In this document: piece after piece, positions 34,668 through 43,703 of the stretch
How the letters are laid out: each line of letters opens with the position of its first letter
Numbering within the stretch: the first letter of the stretch is position 1
NCBI RefSeq assembly: GCF_031458325.1
Contig: NZ_JAVDYG010000001.1
Coordinates: forward strand, 1,798,001 to 1,862,000
Origin: Nocardioides marmoribigeumensis
Lineage (GTDB): Bacteria; Actinomycetota; Actinomycetes; Propionibacteriales; Nocardioidaceae
Length of the DNA: 64,000 nucleotides
Direction: 5' to 3'
Made by a program: the position numbers and the translations under genes
Notes under the pieces: model-generated
What the model was told of the DNA's origin: nothing
The model's database searches: none
The model's input: only the letters and a program-made list of their open reading frames with translations

Positions 34668-35333
34668 ATGACGATCCTGGACCCGCTCGCCGTCCCCGGC
34701 GCCGGCCCGGCGGGGACGCCGGACCCGGGCCGCATCGGGGCGGTGGTCCTCTGCGGGGGGACCGCGGCCCGCATGCAGGGCGCCGACAAGGCCTCCATCG
34801 AGCTCGACGGCGTGACGCTGCTCGAGCGGGCGCTGGCCGCGACCGTCACCGCGATCGAGGTGGTCGTGGTCGGCGAGCAGGTGCCGACCACGCGCCCGGT
34901 CACCTGGACCGTCGAGGACCCCCGCGGCGGTGGCCCGGCCGCCGGTCTCCTCGCCGGGCTCGACGCCTTCCTGCGGCCACCGGGCGTCGTGCTGGTCCTG
35001 GCCGTCGACATGCCTCGGGTCACCCCCGGCACGTTCGCCCGCCTGATGGGGGTGCTCGAGGACGACCCGGCGGTCGACGCCGCGCTGCTCGTCGACCACG
35101 ACGACCGCACCCAGCCGCTGTGCGGGGCCTACCGTGGCGCCGCGCTCGCCGCCGCCCGGCCCGCCCGGACCGAGGACCGCCACGGCCTGCCCGTGCACCG
35201 CCTGCTCGAGCCGCTGCGCGTGGCCCACGTCCGGGCGGTGGCCGACGAGGCCCGTGACGTGGACACCTGGGAGGACCTGCGCGAGCTGCGGGGCCGCGCG
35301 GCCCGCGAGCACACGTCGTACGACGAGCCCTGA
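34668..35333 (+). CDS. mobA: Molybdenum cofactor guanylyltransferase-like NTP transferase
   Basis: A 221-residue nucleotidyltransferase that would attach GMP to molybdopterin. The nucleotide motif AVVLCGGTAARMQGADKA matches the family pattern GGxSxRMGxDK with small substitutions. A metal-binding Asp lies in VLAVDMPRVTPGTF. ATG at 34668 adds a 20-residue N-terminal stretch before the motif; a later start is possible. It is followed by DUF6457, a frequent partner in actinobacteria. Confidence 0.82.
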   Translation: MTILDPLAVPGAGPAGTPDPGRIGAVVLCGGTAARMQGADKASIELDGVTLLERALAATVTAIEVVVVGEQVPTTRPVTWTVEDPRGGGPAAGLLAGLDAFLRPPGVVLVLAVDMPRVTPGTFARLMGVLEDDPAVDAALLVDHDDRTQPLCGAYRGAALAAARPARTEDRHGLPVHRLLEPLRVAHVRAVADEARDVDTWEDLRELRGRAAREHTSYDEP

Positions 35334-35382
35334 TCGGGCCAACCCCTTGCGCGGCACCCGGCCCGACCACCACGCTGGCCGG

Positions 35383-35691
35383 GTGAACCTGCACGACTGG
35401 ATCGACGAGCTGTGCGACGCCCTCGACCTCGAGGCCGAGTTCGACGAGGCACTGGTCCTCGACGTGGCCCGTGAGGCCGCGCACCGGGTCGAGCGGCCCG
35501 CGGCACCGGTGAGCACGTTCCTCCTCGGCTACGCCGCCGCCCTGGCCGGCGGGTCGCTGGAGCGCACCGAGGAGCTCGCCGGGCGCGTGCTCGACCTGGC
35601 CTCCAAGTGGGAGGGCGGCGAGGAGATCGAGATCGAGGACGTGGACGACGACGGCATCGACGGGGTCGCCGCCGCCGACGAGGAGGAGTAG
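35383..35691 (+). CDS. DUF6457 domain protein
   Basis: A 102-residue acidic helical protein. The start MNLHDWIDELCDALDLE and the core VLDVAREAAHRVERPAAPVSTFLLGYAAALAGG are typical of DUF6457. The last 30 residues are almost wholly acidic. It begins at GTG 35383, 49 bp after mobA. Conserved linkage suggests a role in molybdenum cofactor use, but no activity is known. Confidence 0.83.
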   Translation: MNLHDWIDELCDALDLEAEFDEALVLDVAREAAHRVERPAAPVSTFLLGYAAALAGGSLERTEELAGRVLDLASKWEGGEEIEIEDVDDDGIDGVAAADEEE

Positions 35692-35694
35692 CCC

Positions 35695-36609
35695 TCAGGC
35701 CTCGGCCAGCGGGAGCGCCGGTGCGACCGCGTCCCCGCCGGCGCGGTGGCGCGCTTGCGTGGGCAGCGACGCCGGGGGCTCCCCCGGGCCCAGCGGGGCC
35801 AGCGTCCCGAGCGCCTCGGCCACCACCACGGCGTCGTCGCCGCACTGCAGGCGGAAGTCGGTCGCGGGGTTGACGTAGGAGTGGCCCTCACGGCCGATCG
35901 CGACGAGCGTGGCCCCGTGGTGGCGGCGCAGGTGGGCCGACAGCTCGTCGACGGTGAGGCCGACGTAGTCGTCGGGCAGCCTCACGCGGTAGAGCTCGGA
36001 CCCGTCGCCGCCGGACACGAGGTCGGTGACGATCTCGGCGAGCCCGGGGTGGAGCGCGGACCTGGCCAGCAGGCGCGAGGAGGTGCCCGAGGTCACCATG
36101 ACCTCGTCGGCGTGCGCGCGCCTGAAGTGGTCGGCGTGCTGGGGGTCGTTGACCTCGACGACCGTGCGCACGTGCGGCGCCACGGACTCGATCGCCATCA
36201 CGACCAGGATCGAGCGCAGGTCGGCCGCGTGGGAGGGCGAGGTCGGGCAGATGATCGCCACCTCCGCGTCGCGGATGCCGGCGCGGTCGAGGTCGACCAC
36301 GTCGGTGACGTCGCCCCGGACGAAGTGGACACCGGCCCCCGCCGGGTTCCTCTCGCTGTCGTGGAGCACCACGACCCGGCGCTGGTGGTCCTCACCGGCC
36401 AGCCCGGCGACCAGGTCGCCCGCGGTGGCGTTCCACCCGCAGACGACGACGTGGCCGCGGTAGCCCGCTGCACCCATGCCCTGTCCCTCCTCGAGCAGGT
36501 GGTCGATCACGAGGCCCACCAGCGCCCCGGTGATCGCCGCCACCCCCAGCCGTGTCCCGCCCGTGTGCACGGAGGTCCCGATTGTCCTGGGTCGCCCGCC
36601 CACCTGCAC
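35695..36609 (-). CDS. RCK/TrkA-N protein, apparently a truncated potassium channel
   Basis: A 304-residue protein with an NAD-binding TrkA-N domain (HVVVCGWNATAGDLV) and a TrkA-C-like domain. The N-terminus (TRLGVAAITGALVGLVIDHLLEEGQG) resembles the second helix of a two-helix potassium channel. No first helix or selectivity filter (TVGYGD) is encoded, and only 70 bp separate this start from the divergent quinone oxidoreductase gene. It is either a degraded channel or an anchored RCK regulator. The start is GTG at 36609; ATG at 36477 has a better ribosome site (GGAGGG) and would give a 260-residue soluble protein. Confidence 0.75.
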   Translation of the reverse strand: MQVGGRPRTIGTSVHTGGTRLGVAAITGALVGLVIDHLLEEGQGMGAAGYRGHVVVCGWNATAGDLVAGLAGEDHQRRVVVLHDSERNPAGAGVHFVRGDVTDVVDLDRAGIRDAEVAIICPTSPSHAADLRSILVVMAIESVAPHVRTVVEVNDPQHADHFRRAHADEVMVTSGTSSRLLARSALHPGLAEIVTDLVSGGDGSELYRVRLPDDYVGLTVDELSAHLRRHHGATLVAIGREGHSYVNPATDFRLQCGDDAVVVAEALGTLAPLGPGEPPASLPTQARHRAGGDAVAPALPLAEA

Positions 36610-36679
36610 CGGCCAGAGGTCCTGTCGTCGAGGAGGAGCGGGCCATGCGTGGGGTGACCCGCCCTCCTAGGGTGGGTCC

Positions 36680-37651
36680 ATGCGTGCCGTCATCGCCACC
36701 AGCGAAGGAGGACCCGAGGTCCTCGAGGTCCAGGAGCGTCCCGACCCGACCGCGGGTCCCGGCCAGGTCGTGCTCGACGTGGCCGCCACCGCGGTCAACC
36801 GGGCCGACCTGCTGCAGCGGCAGGGGCTCTACCCGCCGCCGCCCGGCGCCTCCGACGTGATCGGGCTCGAGTGCAGCGGCACCGTCGCCGAGGTCGGCGA
36901 GGGCGTCGACGGCCTGGCGGTCGGCGACGAGGTCTGCGCCCTGCTCTCCGGCGGGGGGTACGCCGAGAAGGTCGCGGTCCCTGCCGGGCAGGTGATGCCG
37001 CTCCCGCGGGGCGTCGACCTGGTCACCGCCGCCGCGCTGCCCGAGGTGGCGTGCACGGTCTTCAGCAACGTGTTCATGGTGGGCCGGCTGCGCAAGGGCG
37101 AGACGTTCCTCGTCCACGGCGGGTCGGGCGGCATCGGCACGTTCGCGATCCAGCTGGCCAAGGCGGTCGGTGCGCGCGTGGCGACGACCGCCGGGAGCGA
37201 GGAGCGGCTGGCCCGGTGCCGCGAGCTCGGCGCCGACCTCACGGTCGACTACAAGGAGCAGGACTTCGTCGAGGTGCTGCGGGCCGACGGCGACGGGGCC
37301 GACGTCATCCTCGACAACATGGGCGCGAAGTACCTCTCCCGCAACATCGAGGCCCTGGCCACCAACGGCCGTCTGGTCATCATCGGCATGCAGGGCGGCA
37401 CCAGGGCCGAGCTCGACATCAACGCCCTGCTGCGCAAGAAGGCCGCGGTCGTCGCGACCGCGCTGCGCTCCCGGCCCGAGGAGGAGAAGGCCGCGATCTG
37501 CGCCGGCGTCGTCGAGCAGGTCTGGCCCCTGGTCTCCGACGGGCTCGTCAAGCCGATGGTGCACGAGGTCGTGCCGTTCGACGAGGCGGCCCGGGCCCAC
37601 TCGCTGGTCGAGGACGGCACCGCCTTCGGCAAGGTCCTGCTCGTCCCCTGA
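36680..37651 (+). CDS. NAD(P)H-quinone oxidoreductase (zinc-independent MDR family)
   Basis: A 323-residue medium-chain dehydrogenase/reductase of the PIG3/quinone oxidoreductase type. The substrate domain has AVNRADLLQRQGLYPPPPGASD and GLECSGTVAEVGEGV. The cofactor site is VHGGSGGIGTFAIQLAKAVGARV, and no structural zinc cysteines are present. The ATG at 36680 starts the canonical MRAVIATSEGG. It precedes bpa, a neighbourhood also seen around Rv3777-Rv3780 in mycobacteria. Confidence 0.93.
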   Translation: MRAVIATSEGGPEVLEVQERPDPTAGPGQVVLDVAATAVNRADLLQRQGLYPPPPGASDVIGLECSGTVAEVGEGVDGLAVGDEVCALLSGGGYAEKVAVPAGQVMPLPRGVDLVTAAALPEVACTVFSNVFMVGRLRKGETFLVHGGSGGIGTFAIQLAKAVGARVATTAGSEERLARCRELGADLTVDYKEQDFVEVLRADGDGADVILDNMGAKYLSRNIEALATNGRLVIIGMQGGTRAELDINALLRKKAAVVATALRSRPEEEKAAICAGVVEQVWPLVSDGLVKPMVHEVVPFDEAARAHSLVEDGTAFGKVLLVP

Positions 37652-37682
37652 GCGGTCGCAGGCCGGTCGATAGGCTGGGGCG

Positions 37683-38324
37683 ATGGACCAGTCGCACCCC
37701 ACCTCGGACCAGCACGCCCCCGAGCCCACGGGCACGGAGACGCCCGCGGGTGGTGACGGCGCGCCCGCGGCCTACGTCGTCATCGGCCCCGACGGGCAGC
37801 CGGTCGCGCTGCAGCCCGCCGACGACGGCAGGGACGACCAGGGCGACGACGGCGAGCGCCACGTGACCGACCTGGTCGAGCAGCCTGCCAAGGTGATGCG
37901 GATCGGCAGCATGATCCGCCAGCTGCTCGAGGAGGTGAAGTCCGCGCCGCTGGACGAGGCCTCCCGCGCCCGGCTCGCGCAGATCCACGCCTCCTCGATC
38001 AAGGAGCTCGAGGAGGGCCTGGCCCCCGAGCTGGTCGAGGAGCTCGAGCGGCTGTCGCTGCCGTTCACCAGCGAGACCCCGTCGGACTCCGAGCTGCGCA
38101 TCGCGCAGGCCCAGCTGGTGGGCTGGCTCGAGGGGCTGTTCCACGGGATCCAGACCGCGATCTACGCCCAGCAGATGGCCGCCCGGGCCCAGCTCGAGCA
38201 GATGCGCCGGGCACTCCCGCCGGGCATCGCGGACGCGATGGGCACGGCGGGCCAGCCGGGGCACGTGCACCAGCAGGGCGGCGACGACGGCGGGGACCAG
38301 CGCAGCGGGGGCATGTACCTCTGA
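37683..38324 (+). CDS. bpa: Bacterial proteasome activator
   Basis: A 213-residue protein forming a ring that opens the 20S proteasome without ATP. The conserved core has VMRIGSMIRQLLEEVKSAPL and GWLEGLFHGIQTAIYAQQMAAR. The C-terminal tail ends GMYL, comparable to the GQYL gate-opening motif of the M. tuberculosis protein. The first 60 residues and a Gly/Gln/His-rich linker near the end look disordered. It implies that the organism has a proteasome, whose core genes are not in the window. Confidence 0.93.
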   Translation: MDQSHPTSDQHAPEPTGTETPAGGDGAPAAYVVIGPDGQPVALQPADDGRDDQGDDGERHVTDLVEQPAKVMRIGSMIRQLLEEVKSAPLDEASRARLAQIHASSIKELEEGLAPELVEELERLSLPFTSETPSDSELRIAQAQLVGWLEGLFHGIQTAIYAQQMAARAQLEQMRRALPPGIADAMGTAGQPGHVHQQGGDDGGDQRSGGMYL

Positions 38325-38411
38325 TCGCGCGCCCGGCGGGGCCGACATCGGTCTGGTCGTGTCCCCGTGGGGGTGGTGCGACGGCCGCAGGATCGGCTAC
38401 GGTGACCGGAT

Positions 38412-38438
38412 CACTTTGGTCCAATTCGGATCGAAGTG
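38412..38438. promoter_or_regulatory. Candidate operator for the TetR gene
   Basis: CACTTTGGTCC (38412-38422) is an inverted repeat of GGATCGAAGTG (38428-38438), 9 of 11 positions matching across a 5-bp spacer. It lies 54 bp before the TetR start codon, as expected for autorepression. Confidence 0.55.
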
Positions 38439-38492
38439 GTTGGGCCCGGTCACGGGCCGTCGACCGCCCCTGACGTCCCCGGGAGCCCTTGC

Positions 38493-39062
38493 ATGCGGCA
38501 GACCTCCGCCCAGATCGACCACGCCATCCTCGACGTGGCGGCCGGCATCTTCGCGACGCACGGCTTCGCGCACACCTCGGTGCAGCAGATCGCCGATGCC
38601 GTGGGCTACTCCAAGCCCGGCCTCCTGCACCGCTTCGGCAGCAAGGAGGCGCTGCACCGCGCGGTGCTCGCCGAGGTCCAGGAGACGGTCGAGGAGGTGG
38701 TCGCCCTCGCGACCGCCCACCACCACCACACCGACCAGCTCCAGCTGGTCCTCGACCTGGTCACCCGCCGCGCCCTCGAGCGCCCCGGCATGGTCCAGAT
38801 GATGCTGCGGTCCTTCGACCCGGTCAGCCAGGAGCCGGGCATCGAGAAGGTCCAGCACGCGGGCTACCGCCTGATCGACAGCCTCGACGCCCCCCTCAAC
38901 GGACCGCTCGAGCGGCTGCGCGTGGCCCTCGGCCTGGAGCTGATCGTCAACGCCGCGATGACCCAGCACTCCACGGTCGACGCCGACATGCACGTGCCGG
39001 CCGAGGAGCTCGTCCCGACGCTGGTCTCCCTGGCCCGCCACGTCGTCGCCGGCCCCGTCTGA
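38493..39062 (+). CDS. TetR family transcriptional regulator
   Basis: A 189-residue repressor. The helix-turn-helix (about 8-50) reads IFATHGFAHTSVQQIADAVGYSKPGLLHRFGSK in the usual order. The ligand domain carries a His cluster (TAHHHHTDQ, about 71-79) that could be fortuitous or metal-binding. The ATG at 38493 precedes the DNA-binding domain. Targets and ligand are unknown; the convergent amidase lies 48 bp away and a candidate operator is upstream. Confidence 0.9.
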   Translation: MRQTSAQIDHAILDVAAGIFATHGFAHTSVQQIADAVGYSKPGLLHRFGSKEALHRAVLAEVQETVEEVVALATAHHHHTDQLQLVLDLVTRRALERPGMVQMMLRSFDPVSQEPGIEKVQHAGYRLIDSLDAPLNGPLERLRVALGLELIVNAAMTQHSTVDADMHVPAEELVPTLVSLARHVVAGPV

Positions 39063-39110
39063 GCGACGCCGCCCGGGCCCCGGTGACCTGGCCGGCCCCG
39101 TGGTTCCGCC

Positions 39111-40595
39111 TCAGACCGGGGAGGCCGGGAAGCGGCCGGCCCAGGGCTGCGCCTCCTCGAGCTGCGCCGCCAGCTGGAGGAGCAGGCCGTCGGTGCCGAG
39201 GGCCCCGACCAGCTGGACCCCGAGCGGGAGCCCGTCGGCGGTCCAGTGCAGCGGCAGGCTGATCGCAGGACGACCGGTGAGGTTGGCCAGCTGGGTGTAG
39301 GGCACCCACCCGAGGCTCTGCGAGATCAGCTGGTCCAGCACGCCGGAGGCCTGGAGCGCCTTGCCGGCACGCACCTTGGCGATCGCCCGCGAGGCGCGCT
39401 GGAGCAGCGGCGGGGTGGTGGTGGAGTCGACCGGGATCGGCGGCTTGGCCAGCGTCGGGGTGAGCAGCAGGTCGTACTCCTCGTGGAAGCCGGCCAGCTT
39501 GTGCACGTGGTCGTTGACGTTGGCCATCGAGCGCAGCATCGGCAGCAGGCCGGCCGCGCGACCGAGCTCGGCCAGCGCGAGGGTGTCGGCCTCGAAGTCG
39601 CTGTCCGAGGCGCCGAGCCGCGCCTTGGCCTCGGCGACCTGGCCGTGGAGCTGGGCGAACCAGATGGTGAGGAAGTCGCGGGCCAGCGCCTCGTCGTCGT
39701 GCGGGGGCGAGACCTCCTCGACCTCGTGGCCCAGCTCGGTGAGCAGGCGCGCCGCCCCCTCGACCGCCGCGACCGCCTCGGGGTCCGGCCGGTCGTTGAT
39801 CGCCGAGGAGGAGGTGAAGCCGATCCGCAGCCTGCCGGGCCGCTCCCGGATCCGGTCGGCGAACGGGACGTCGTGGGAGGCCCCCAGGTAGGCCTCGGCC
39901 GGGTGGGAGCCGACGATGGCGTCCAGCAGGCCGGCGCTGTCGCGCACGGTCCGCGAGACGACGCCCTGCGTCACCATGCCGAACATCGCCTCGCCGGTGT
40001 GCGGGCCGTACGGCGTCAGCCCGCGGCTGAGCTTGAGCCCCACCAGGCCGTTGCAGGCCGCCGGGATGCGCACCGAGCCCCCGCCGTCGTTGGCCCCGGC
40101 AGCCGGGACGATGCCCGCGGCCACCGCGGCACCGGACCCGCCGGACGAGCCGCCCGGGGTCCGGGTGGTGTCCCACGGGTTGCGCGCCGGGCCGAAGAGC
40201 TCGGGCTCGGTGACGCCCTTGGCGCCGAGCTCGGGGGTGTTGGTCTTGCCGAAGACCACCAGCCCGGCGTCGAGGAAGCGCTGCGTGACCAGCGCGTGCC
40301 GTCCGGCCACGTCGGCGGCCAGGGCCCGGGAACCGCCGGAGGTGGGGAACCCGGCGTACTCCTGGCCCAGGTCCTTGACCAGGAACGGGACACCGGCGAA
40401 CGGCCCCTCGAGCGGTCCGGCCGCCCGCTCGTCGGCGACGCCGTCGAGGTCGACCACGACGGCGTTGATCGCGGGGTTGACCTCGTCGCGCCGCCTGCGG
40501 GCGAGGTCGAGCAGCTCGACGGCCGTCACCTCGCCGTCGGCGACGAGGGCGGCGAGCGCGGTGGCGTCGTGGGCGAGGTACTCCTCGGGCGTCAT
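39111..40595 (-). CDS. Amidase signature enzyme
   Basis: A 494-residue Ser-cisSer-Lys amidase. The Lys is in [11 protein letters not shown], the Ser-rich signature is [17 protein letters not shown] and the nucleophile region is [22 protein letters not shown]. It hydrolyses an unspecified amide; GatA is excluded because no GatB/GatC neighbours exist and the sequence follows the stand-alone amidase pattern. The ATG at 40595 is well placed. Confidence 0.92.
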   Translation of the reverse strand: MTPEEYLAHDATALAALVADGEVTAVELLDLARRRRDEVNPAINAVVVDLDGVADERAAGPLEGPFAGVPFLVKDLGQEYAGFPTSGGSRALAADVAGRHALVTQRFLDAGLVVFGKTNTPELGAKGVTEPELFGPARNPWDTTRTPGGSSGGSGAAVAAGIVPAAGANDGGGSVRIPAACNGLVGLKLSRGLTPYGPHTGEAMFGMVTQGVVSRTVRDSAGLLDAIVGSHPAEAYLGASHDVPFADRIRERPGRLRIGFTSSSAINDRPDPEAVAAVEGAARLLTELGHEVEEVSPPHDDEALARDFLTIWFAQLHGQVAEAKARLGASDSDFEADTLALAELGRAAGLLPMLRSMANVNDHVHKLAGFHEEYDLLLTPTLAKPPIPVDSTTTPPLLQRASRAIAKVRAGKALQASGVLDQLISQSLGWVPYTQLANLTGRPAISLPLHWTADGLPLGVQLVGALGTDGLLLQLAAQLEEAQPWAGRFPASPV

Positions 40596-40643
40596 GGCTG
40601 GAGGCTACGGGCCACCCGAAGGGGCCGGCCCCGGGCCCGGGGC

Positions 40644-41453
40644 TCAGAGGCCGAACAGGTCCTCGAGCACCTGGGCGACGCCGTCCTCGTCGTGGGGCGG
40701 CGCGTGGTGCTCGGTGGCGGCGAGCACGGACCCGTGGGCGTTGGCCATCGCGTAGCCGCGGCCCGCCCACTCCAGCAGCGCGAGGTCGTTGGGCATGTCG
40801 CCGAACGCCAGCACGTGCTCGGGGCCGATGCCGTGCTCGGCGCACACGGCTGCGAGGGTCGTCGCCTTGGTGACCCCGGCGGCGCTCATCTCGACCAGCG
40901 CACCCACGGACGACCAGGTGGTGGTCACCAGCCCGCCGACCAGCGCCTCGACCCGGGCCCAGAAGCCCGCGGGGTCCAGCTCCTCGTGGCGGGCGAGCAG
41001 CTTGGCCACCCCGTCGCCGGCGATCTCCTCCAGGGACGCCACACGGAGGTCGGGCCCGGTCGGCCCCTCCGGGTGGAAGACCGGCTCCTTGCCGAACCCG
41101 TCGGCCCGCTCGACGGCGAACGCGGTGCCCGGCACCTCCCGACGTACGACGTCGGCCACCTCGAGCACGACCTCGCGCGGGATCGGGCGCAGCTCGGACA
41201 CCGCGTGCTGCGCCACGTCGTAGACGATCGCGCCGTTGCTGCAGATCGCCAGCCCGTGGTCGCCGACGTGGGGCCAGAGGGTCTCCATCCAGCGGACCGG
41301 ACGCCCGGTGACGAACACGACCAGCACCCCGCGGGCCTCGAGGGCCTCGATGACGCGGCGCGTGCGGTCGGTGACCGTGCCGTCGGTGTGGAGGAGCGTG
41401 CCGTCGAGGTCGGTCGCGACGAGGCGTACGCCGGCCGGGTCGAACGCGGTCAC
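40644..41453 (-). CDS. HAD-superfamily Cof-type phosphatase
   Basis: A 269-residue HAD phosphatase with a Cof-type (C2) cap. The nucleophile motif is [10 protein letters not shown], motif II is VFVTGRP, and the C-terminal metal motif is [16 protein letters not shown]. Substrates of this family are sugar or nucleotide phosphates and flavins. The GTG at 41453 overlaps the stop of a second HAD gene (GTGA). The serS-HAD-HAD order indicates one transcript. Confidence 0.9.
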   Translation of the reverse strand: MTAFDPAGVRLVATDLDGTLLHTDGTVTDRTRRVIEALEARGVLVVFVTGRPVRWMETLWPHVGDHGLAICSNGAIVYDVAQHAVSELRPIPREVVLEVADVVRREVPGTAFAVERADGFGKEPVFHPEGPTGPDLRVASLEEIAGDGVAKLLARHEELDPAGFWARVEALVGGLVTTTWSSVGALVEMSAAGVTKATTLAAVCAEHGIGPEHVLAFGDMPNDLALLEWAGRGYAMANAHGSVLAATEHHAPPHDEDGVAQVLEDLFGL

Positions 41454-42277
41454 GCCGGGAACCAGCGCTCGAGCTCGCGAGCGACCCCGTCCGCGTGGAC
41501 GGTGTCCGTGACGTGGTCGGCGACCGCCTGGACGTCGTCGGAGGCCTGGCCCATCGCGACGCCGCGACCGGCCCACTGCAGCATCTCGATGTCGTTGCGG
41601 CCGTCGCCGATCGCCAGCACGTCCTGGGCCGGGACGCCGAGCCGGGCCGCGACGTCGGCGAGACCGCTGGCCTTGGACACGCCCTTGGGGGCCAGGTCGA
41701 GCCAGGCCGTCCAGCCGATGAAGTAGCTGATGTCGTGCAGCCCGGCGTCCTCCGCGAGGCGGTGGAAGTCCTCCTCGGAGGACTCGGGGTCCCGGACGAT
41801 GACGCGCGTCACCGGCTCGGCCACCAGCTCCTCGACGGACTGCAACGTGATCTGGCCGTTGATCTCACCGTCGGGGAAGTGGCGGTTGACCCGGTAGCCG
41901 ACGCCGACCTCCTCCACCGCCACGAGCACCTGCGGCATCTGGTCGAGGATGCGGCGCACGACGTCGGAGGCGTCGAAGGTCACGGCCTCGAGCACCTCGA
42001 CGGGAGGATGGGAGAAGACCACCGACCCGTTGGAGGCCACCGCGAGCACCTGGCCGTGGGGGTCGCGGCGGCGCAGGTCGAGCAGCTCCACCACGTGGGT
42101 CATGCCGAAGGTGGAGCGGCCGGTGGCCAGGACCACGGGGACGTCGGCGTCGACCGCACGGGCGACCGCCTGCAGCACGGCAGGGCTGATCGTCTCGTCG
42201 ACGACGCTGCTGCCGTGGGGTGCGGAGAAGAGGGTGCCGTCGATGTCGAGGGCGACGAGCCTCGGGGACCAGGTCAA
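41450..42277 (-). CDS. HAD-superfamily Cof-type phosphatase
   Basis: A 275-residue HAD phosphatase related to the next gene in the operon. The nucleophile motif is [11 protein letters not shown], motif II is VVLATGRS, and the final motif is [16 protein letters not shown]. No ATG or GTG exists at the right place; the start is taken as TTG at 42277, which overlaps the serS stop (TTGA) and gives [13 protein letters not shown]. Two consecutive paralogues suggest gene duplication. Confidence 0.87.
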   Translation of the reverse strand: MTWSPRLVALDIDGTLFSAPHGSSVVDETISPAVLQAVARAVDADVPVVLATGRSTFGMTHVVELLDLRRRDPHGQVLAVASNGSVVFSHPPVEVLEAVTFDASDVVRRILDQMPQVLVAVEEVGVGYRVNRHFPDGEINGQITLQSVEELVAEPVTRVIVRDPESSEEDFHRLAEDAGLHDISYFIGWTAWLDLAPKGVSKASGLADVAARLGVPAQDVLAIGDGRNDIEMLQWAGRGVAMGQASDDVQAVADHVTDTVHADGVARELERWFPA

Positions 42278-43554
42278 CGACCCACCGGCTCGAGGACCTC
42301 GCGGCCCTGCAGGTAGGGGCGCAGCGCCTCGGGCACGCGCACCGAGCCGTCGGCCTGCTGGTGGGTCTCGAGGATCGCCACGATCGTGCGGGTCATCGCG
42401 CAGAGCGTGCCGTTGAGGGTGGCGAGGTGCTGGTTGGCGCCCTGCGCGCTCCGGCCGCGGATGTCGAGCCGGCGGGCCTGGAAGTCCGTGCAGTTGGAGG
42501 TCGAGGTGAGCTCGCGGTAGCGACCCTGTGTCGGGATCCACGCCTCGCAGTCGAACTTGCGCTGCGCGGAGAGCCCGAGGTCCCCCGCCGCCACGTCGAT
42601 CACCCGGAACGCGAGCCCCAGCTTGGTGAGGAACTCCTTCTCCCACGCGAGCAGGCGCTGGTGCTCGGCGTAGGACTCCTCGACGGTCGTGTAGGTGAAC
42701 ATCTCCACCTTGTCGAACCAGTGCACGCGGATGATCCCGCTGGTGTCCTTGCCGTAGGAGCCTGCCTCCTTGCGGTAGCAGGGGCTGAACGCCGCGTAGC
42801 GCAGCGGCAGCTGCGACAGGTCGAGGATCTCGTCGGAGTGGTAGGCCGCCATCGGCACCTCGGAGGTGCCGACGAGGTAGAGCTCCTCCCCCTCGATCCG
42901 GTAGACGTCGTCGGCCGCCTGACCCAGGAACCCCGTGCCGTCCATCGCGCGGGGACGCACCAGGGCGGGCGGGATGACGGTGGTGAAGCCGGCCGCGCGC
43001 GCCTGGTCCATCGCCAGGTTGACCAGCGCGAGCTCGAGGTCGGCCCCCGCACCGGTCAGGTAGTAGAAGCGGGCACCCGAGACCTTGGCGCCCCGCTCGA
43101 TGTCGATCGCGCCGAGCATCCGGCCGAGCTCGACGTGGTCGCGCGGCTCGAAGCCCTCGGCCTCGAAGTCGCGGGGGGTGCCGACGTGCTCCAGCACGAC
43201 GTAGTCGTCCTCACCACCGGCCGGCGCCTCGGGTGCGGCCGGGTTGGGGATCGCGCGCACCGCGTCGGCGTACTCCGTCTCGGCCTCGACCTGCGCGGAC
43301 TCCGCCTCCTTGACCGCGGTGGACAGCGTCCTGGTGCGCGCGAGGAGCGCCTGCTTCTCCTCGCCCTGGGCCTTCGGGATCTGCTTGCCGAGCGACTTCT
43401 GCTCGGCCCGCAGGCGCTCGAAGTCCGCGATCGCCGCGCGGCGGCGGGTGTCGGCCGCGACCGCGCGGTCCACGGACTCCGGCGACAGCCCGCGGCGGCC
43501 CTGGGCCTCACGGATGGCGTCGGGGTCGTCGCGGAGCAGGCGTGGATCGATCAC
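42274..43554 (-). CDS. serS: Serine-tRNA ligase
   Basis: A 426-residue class II aminoacyl-tRNA synthetase that charges tRNA-Ser; two cognate tRNAs lie in this window. An N-terminal coiled-coil arm (about 30-100) contacts the long variable arm. Motif 2 is in [20 protein letters not shown], the serine pocket in [13 protein letters not shown], and motif 3 in [15 protein letters not shown]. The ATG at 43554 gives the classic [17 protein letters not shown]. Two HAD phosphatase genes follow in overlap. Confidence 0.97.
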   Translation of the reverse strand: MIDPRLLRDDPDAIREAQGRRGLSPESVDRAVAADTRRRAAIADFERLRAEQKSLGKQIPKAQGEEKQALLARTRTLSTAVKEAESAQVEAETEYADAVRAIPNPAAPEAPAGGEDDYVVLEHVGTPRDFEAEGFEPRDHVELGRMLGAIDIERGAKVSGARFYYLTGAGADLELALVNLAMDQARAAGFTTVIPPALVRPRAMDGTGFLGQAADDVYRIEGEELYLVGTSEVPMAAYHSDEILDLSQLPLRYAAFSPCYRKEAGSYGKDTSGIIRVHWFDKVEMFTYTTVEESYAEHQRLLAWEKEFLTKLGLAFRVIDVAAGDLGLSAQRKFDCEAWIPTQGRYRELTSTSNCTDFQARRLDIRGRSAQGANQHLATLNGTLCAMTRTIVAILETHQQADGSVRVPEALRPYLQGREVLEPVGR

Positions 43555-43703
43555 CGGATCATGCTAGGCCGCGGGAACGGGCGTGACGCGACGCACCCCG
43601 GACGGGCGACCCGGCTCACGGTTTGCCGGGGAGCCCCCGGAGATACTGAGCGGGATCCCTCGGCGGCCGCCGGGTGTGACGGCCGGATCGACACGAGGTG
43701 ACC

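Noticed and set aside
38563-38740. His4 run in the TetR protein as an artificial tag
   Set aside because: Four His in ATAHHHHTDQ lie inside the ligand domain and are encoded by native-looking codons (cac runs in GC-rich DNA).
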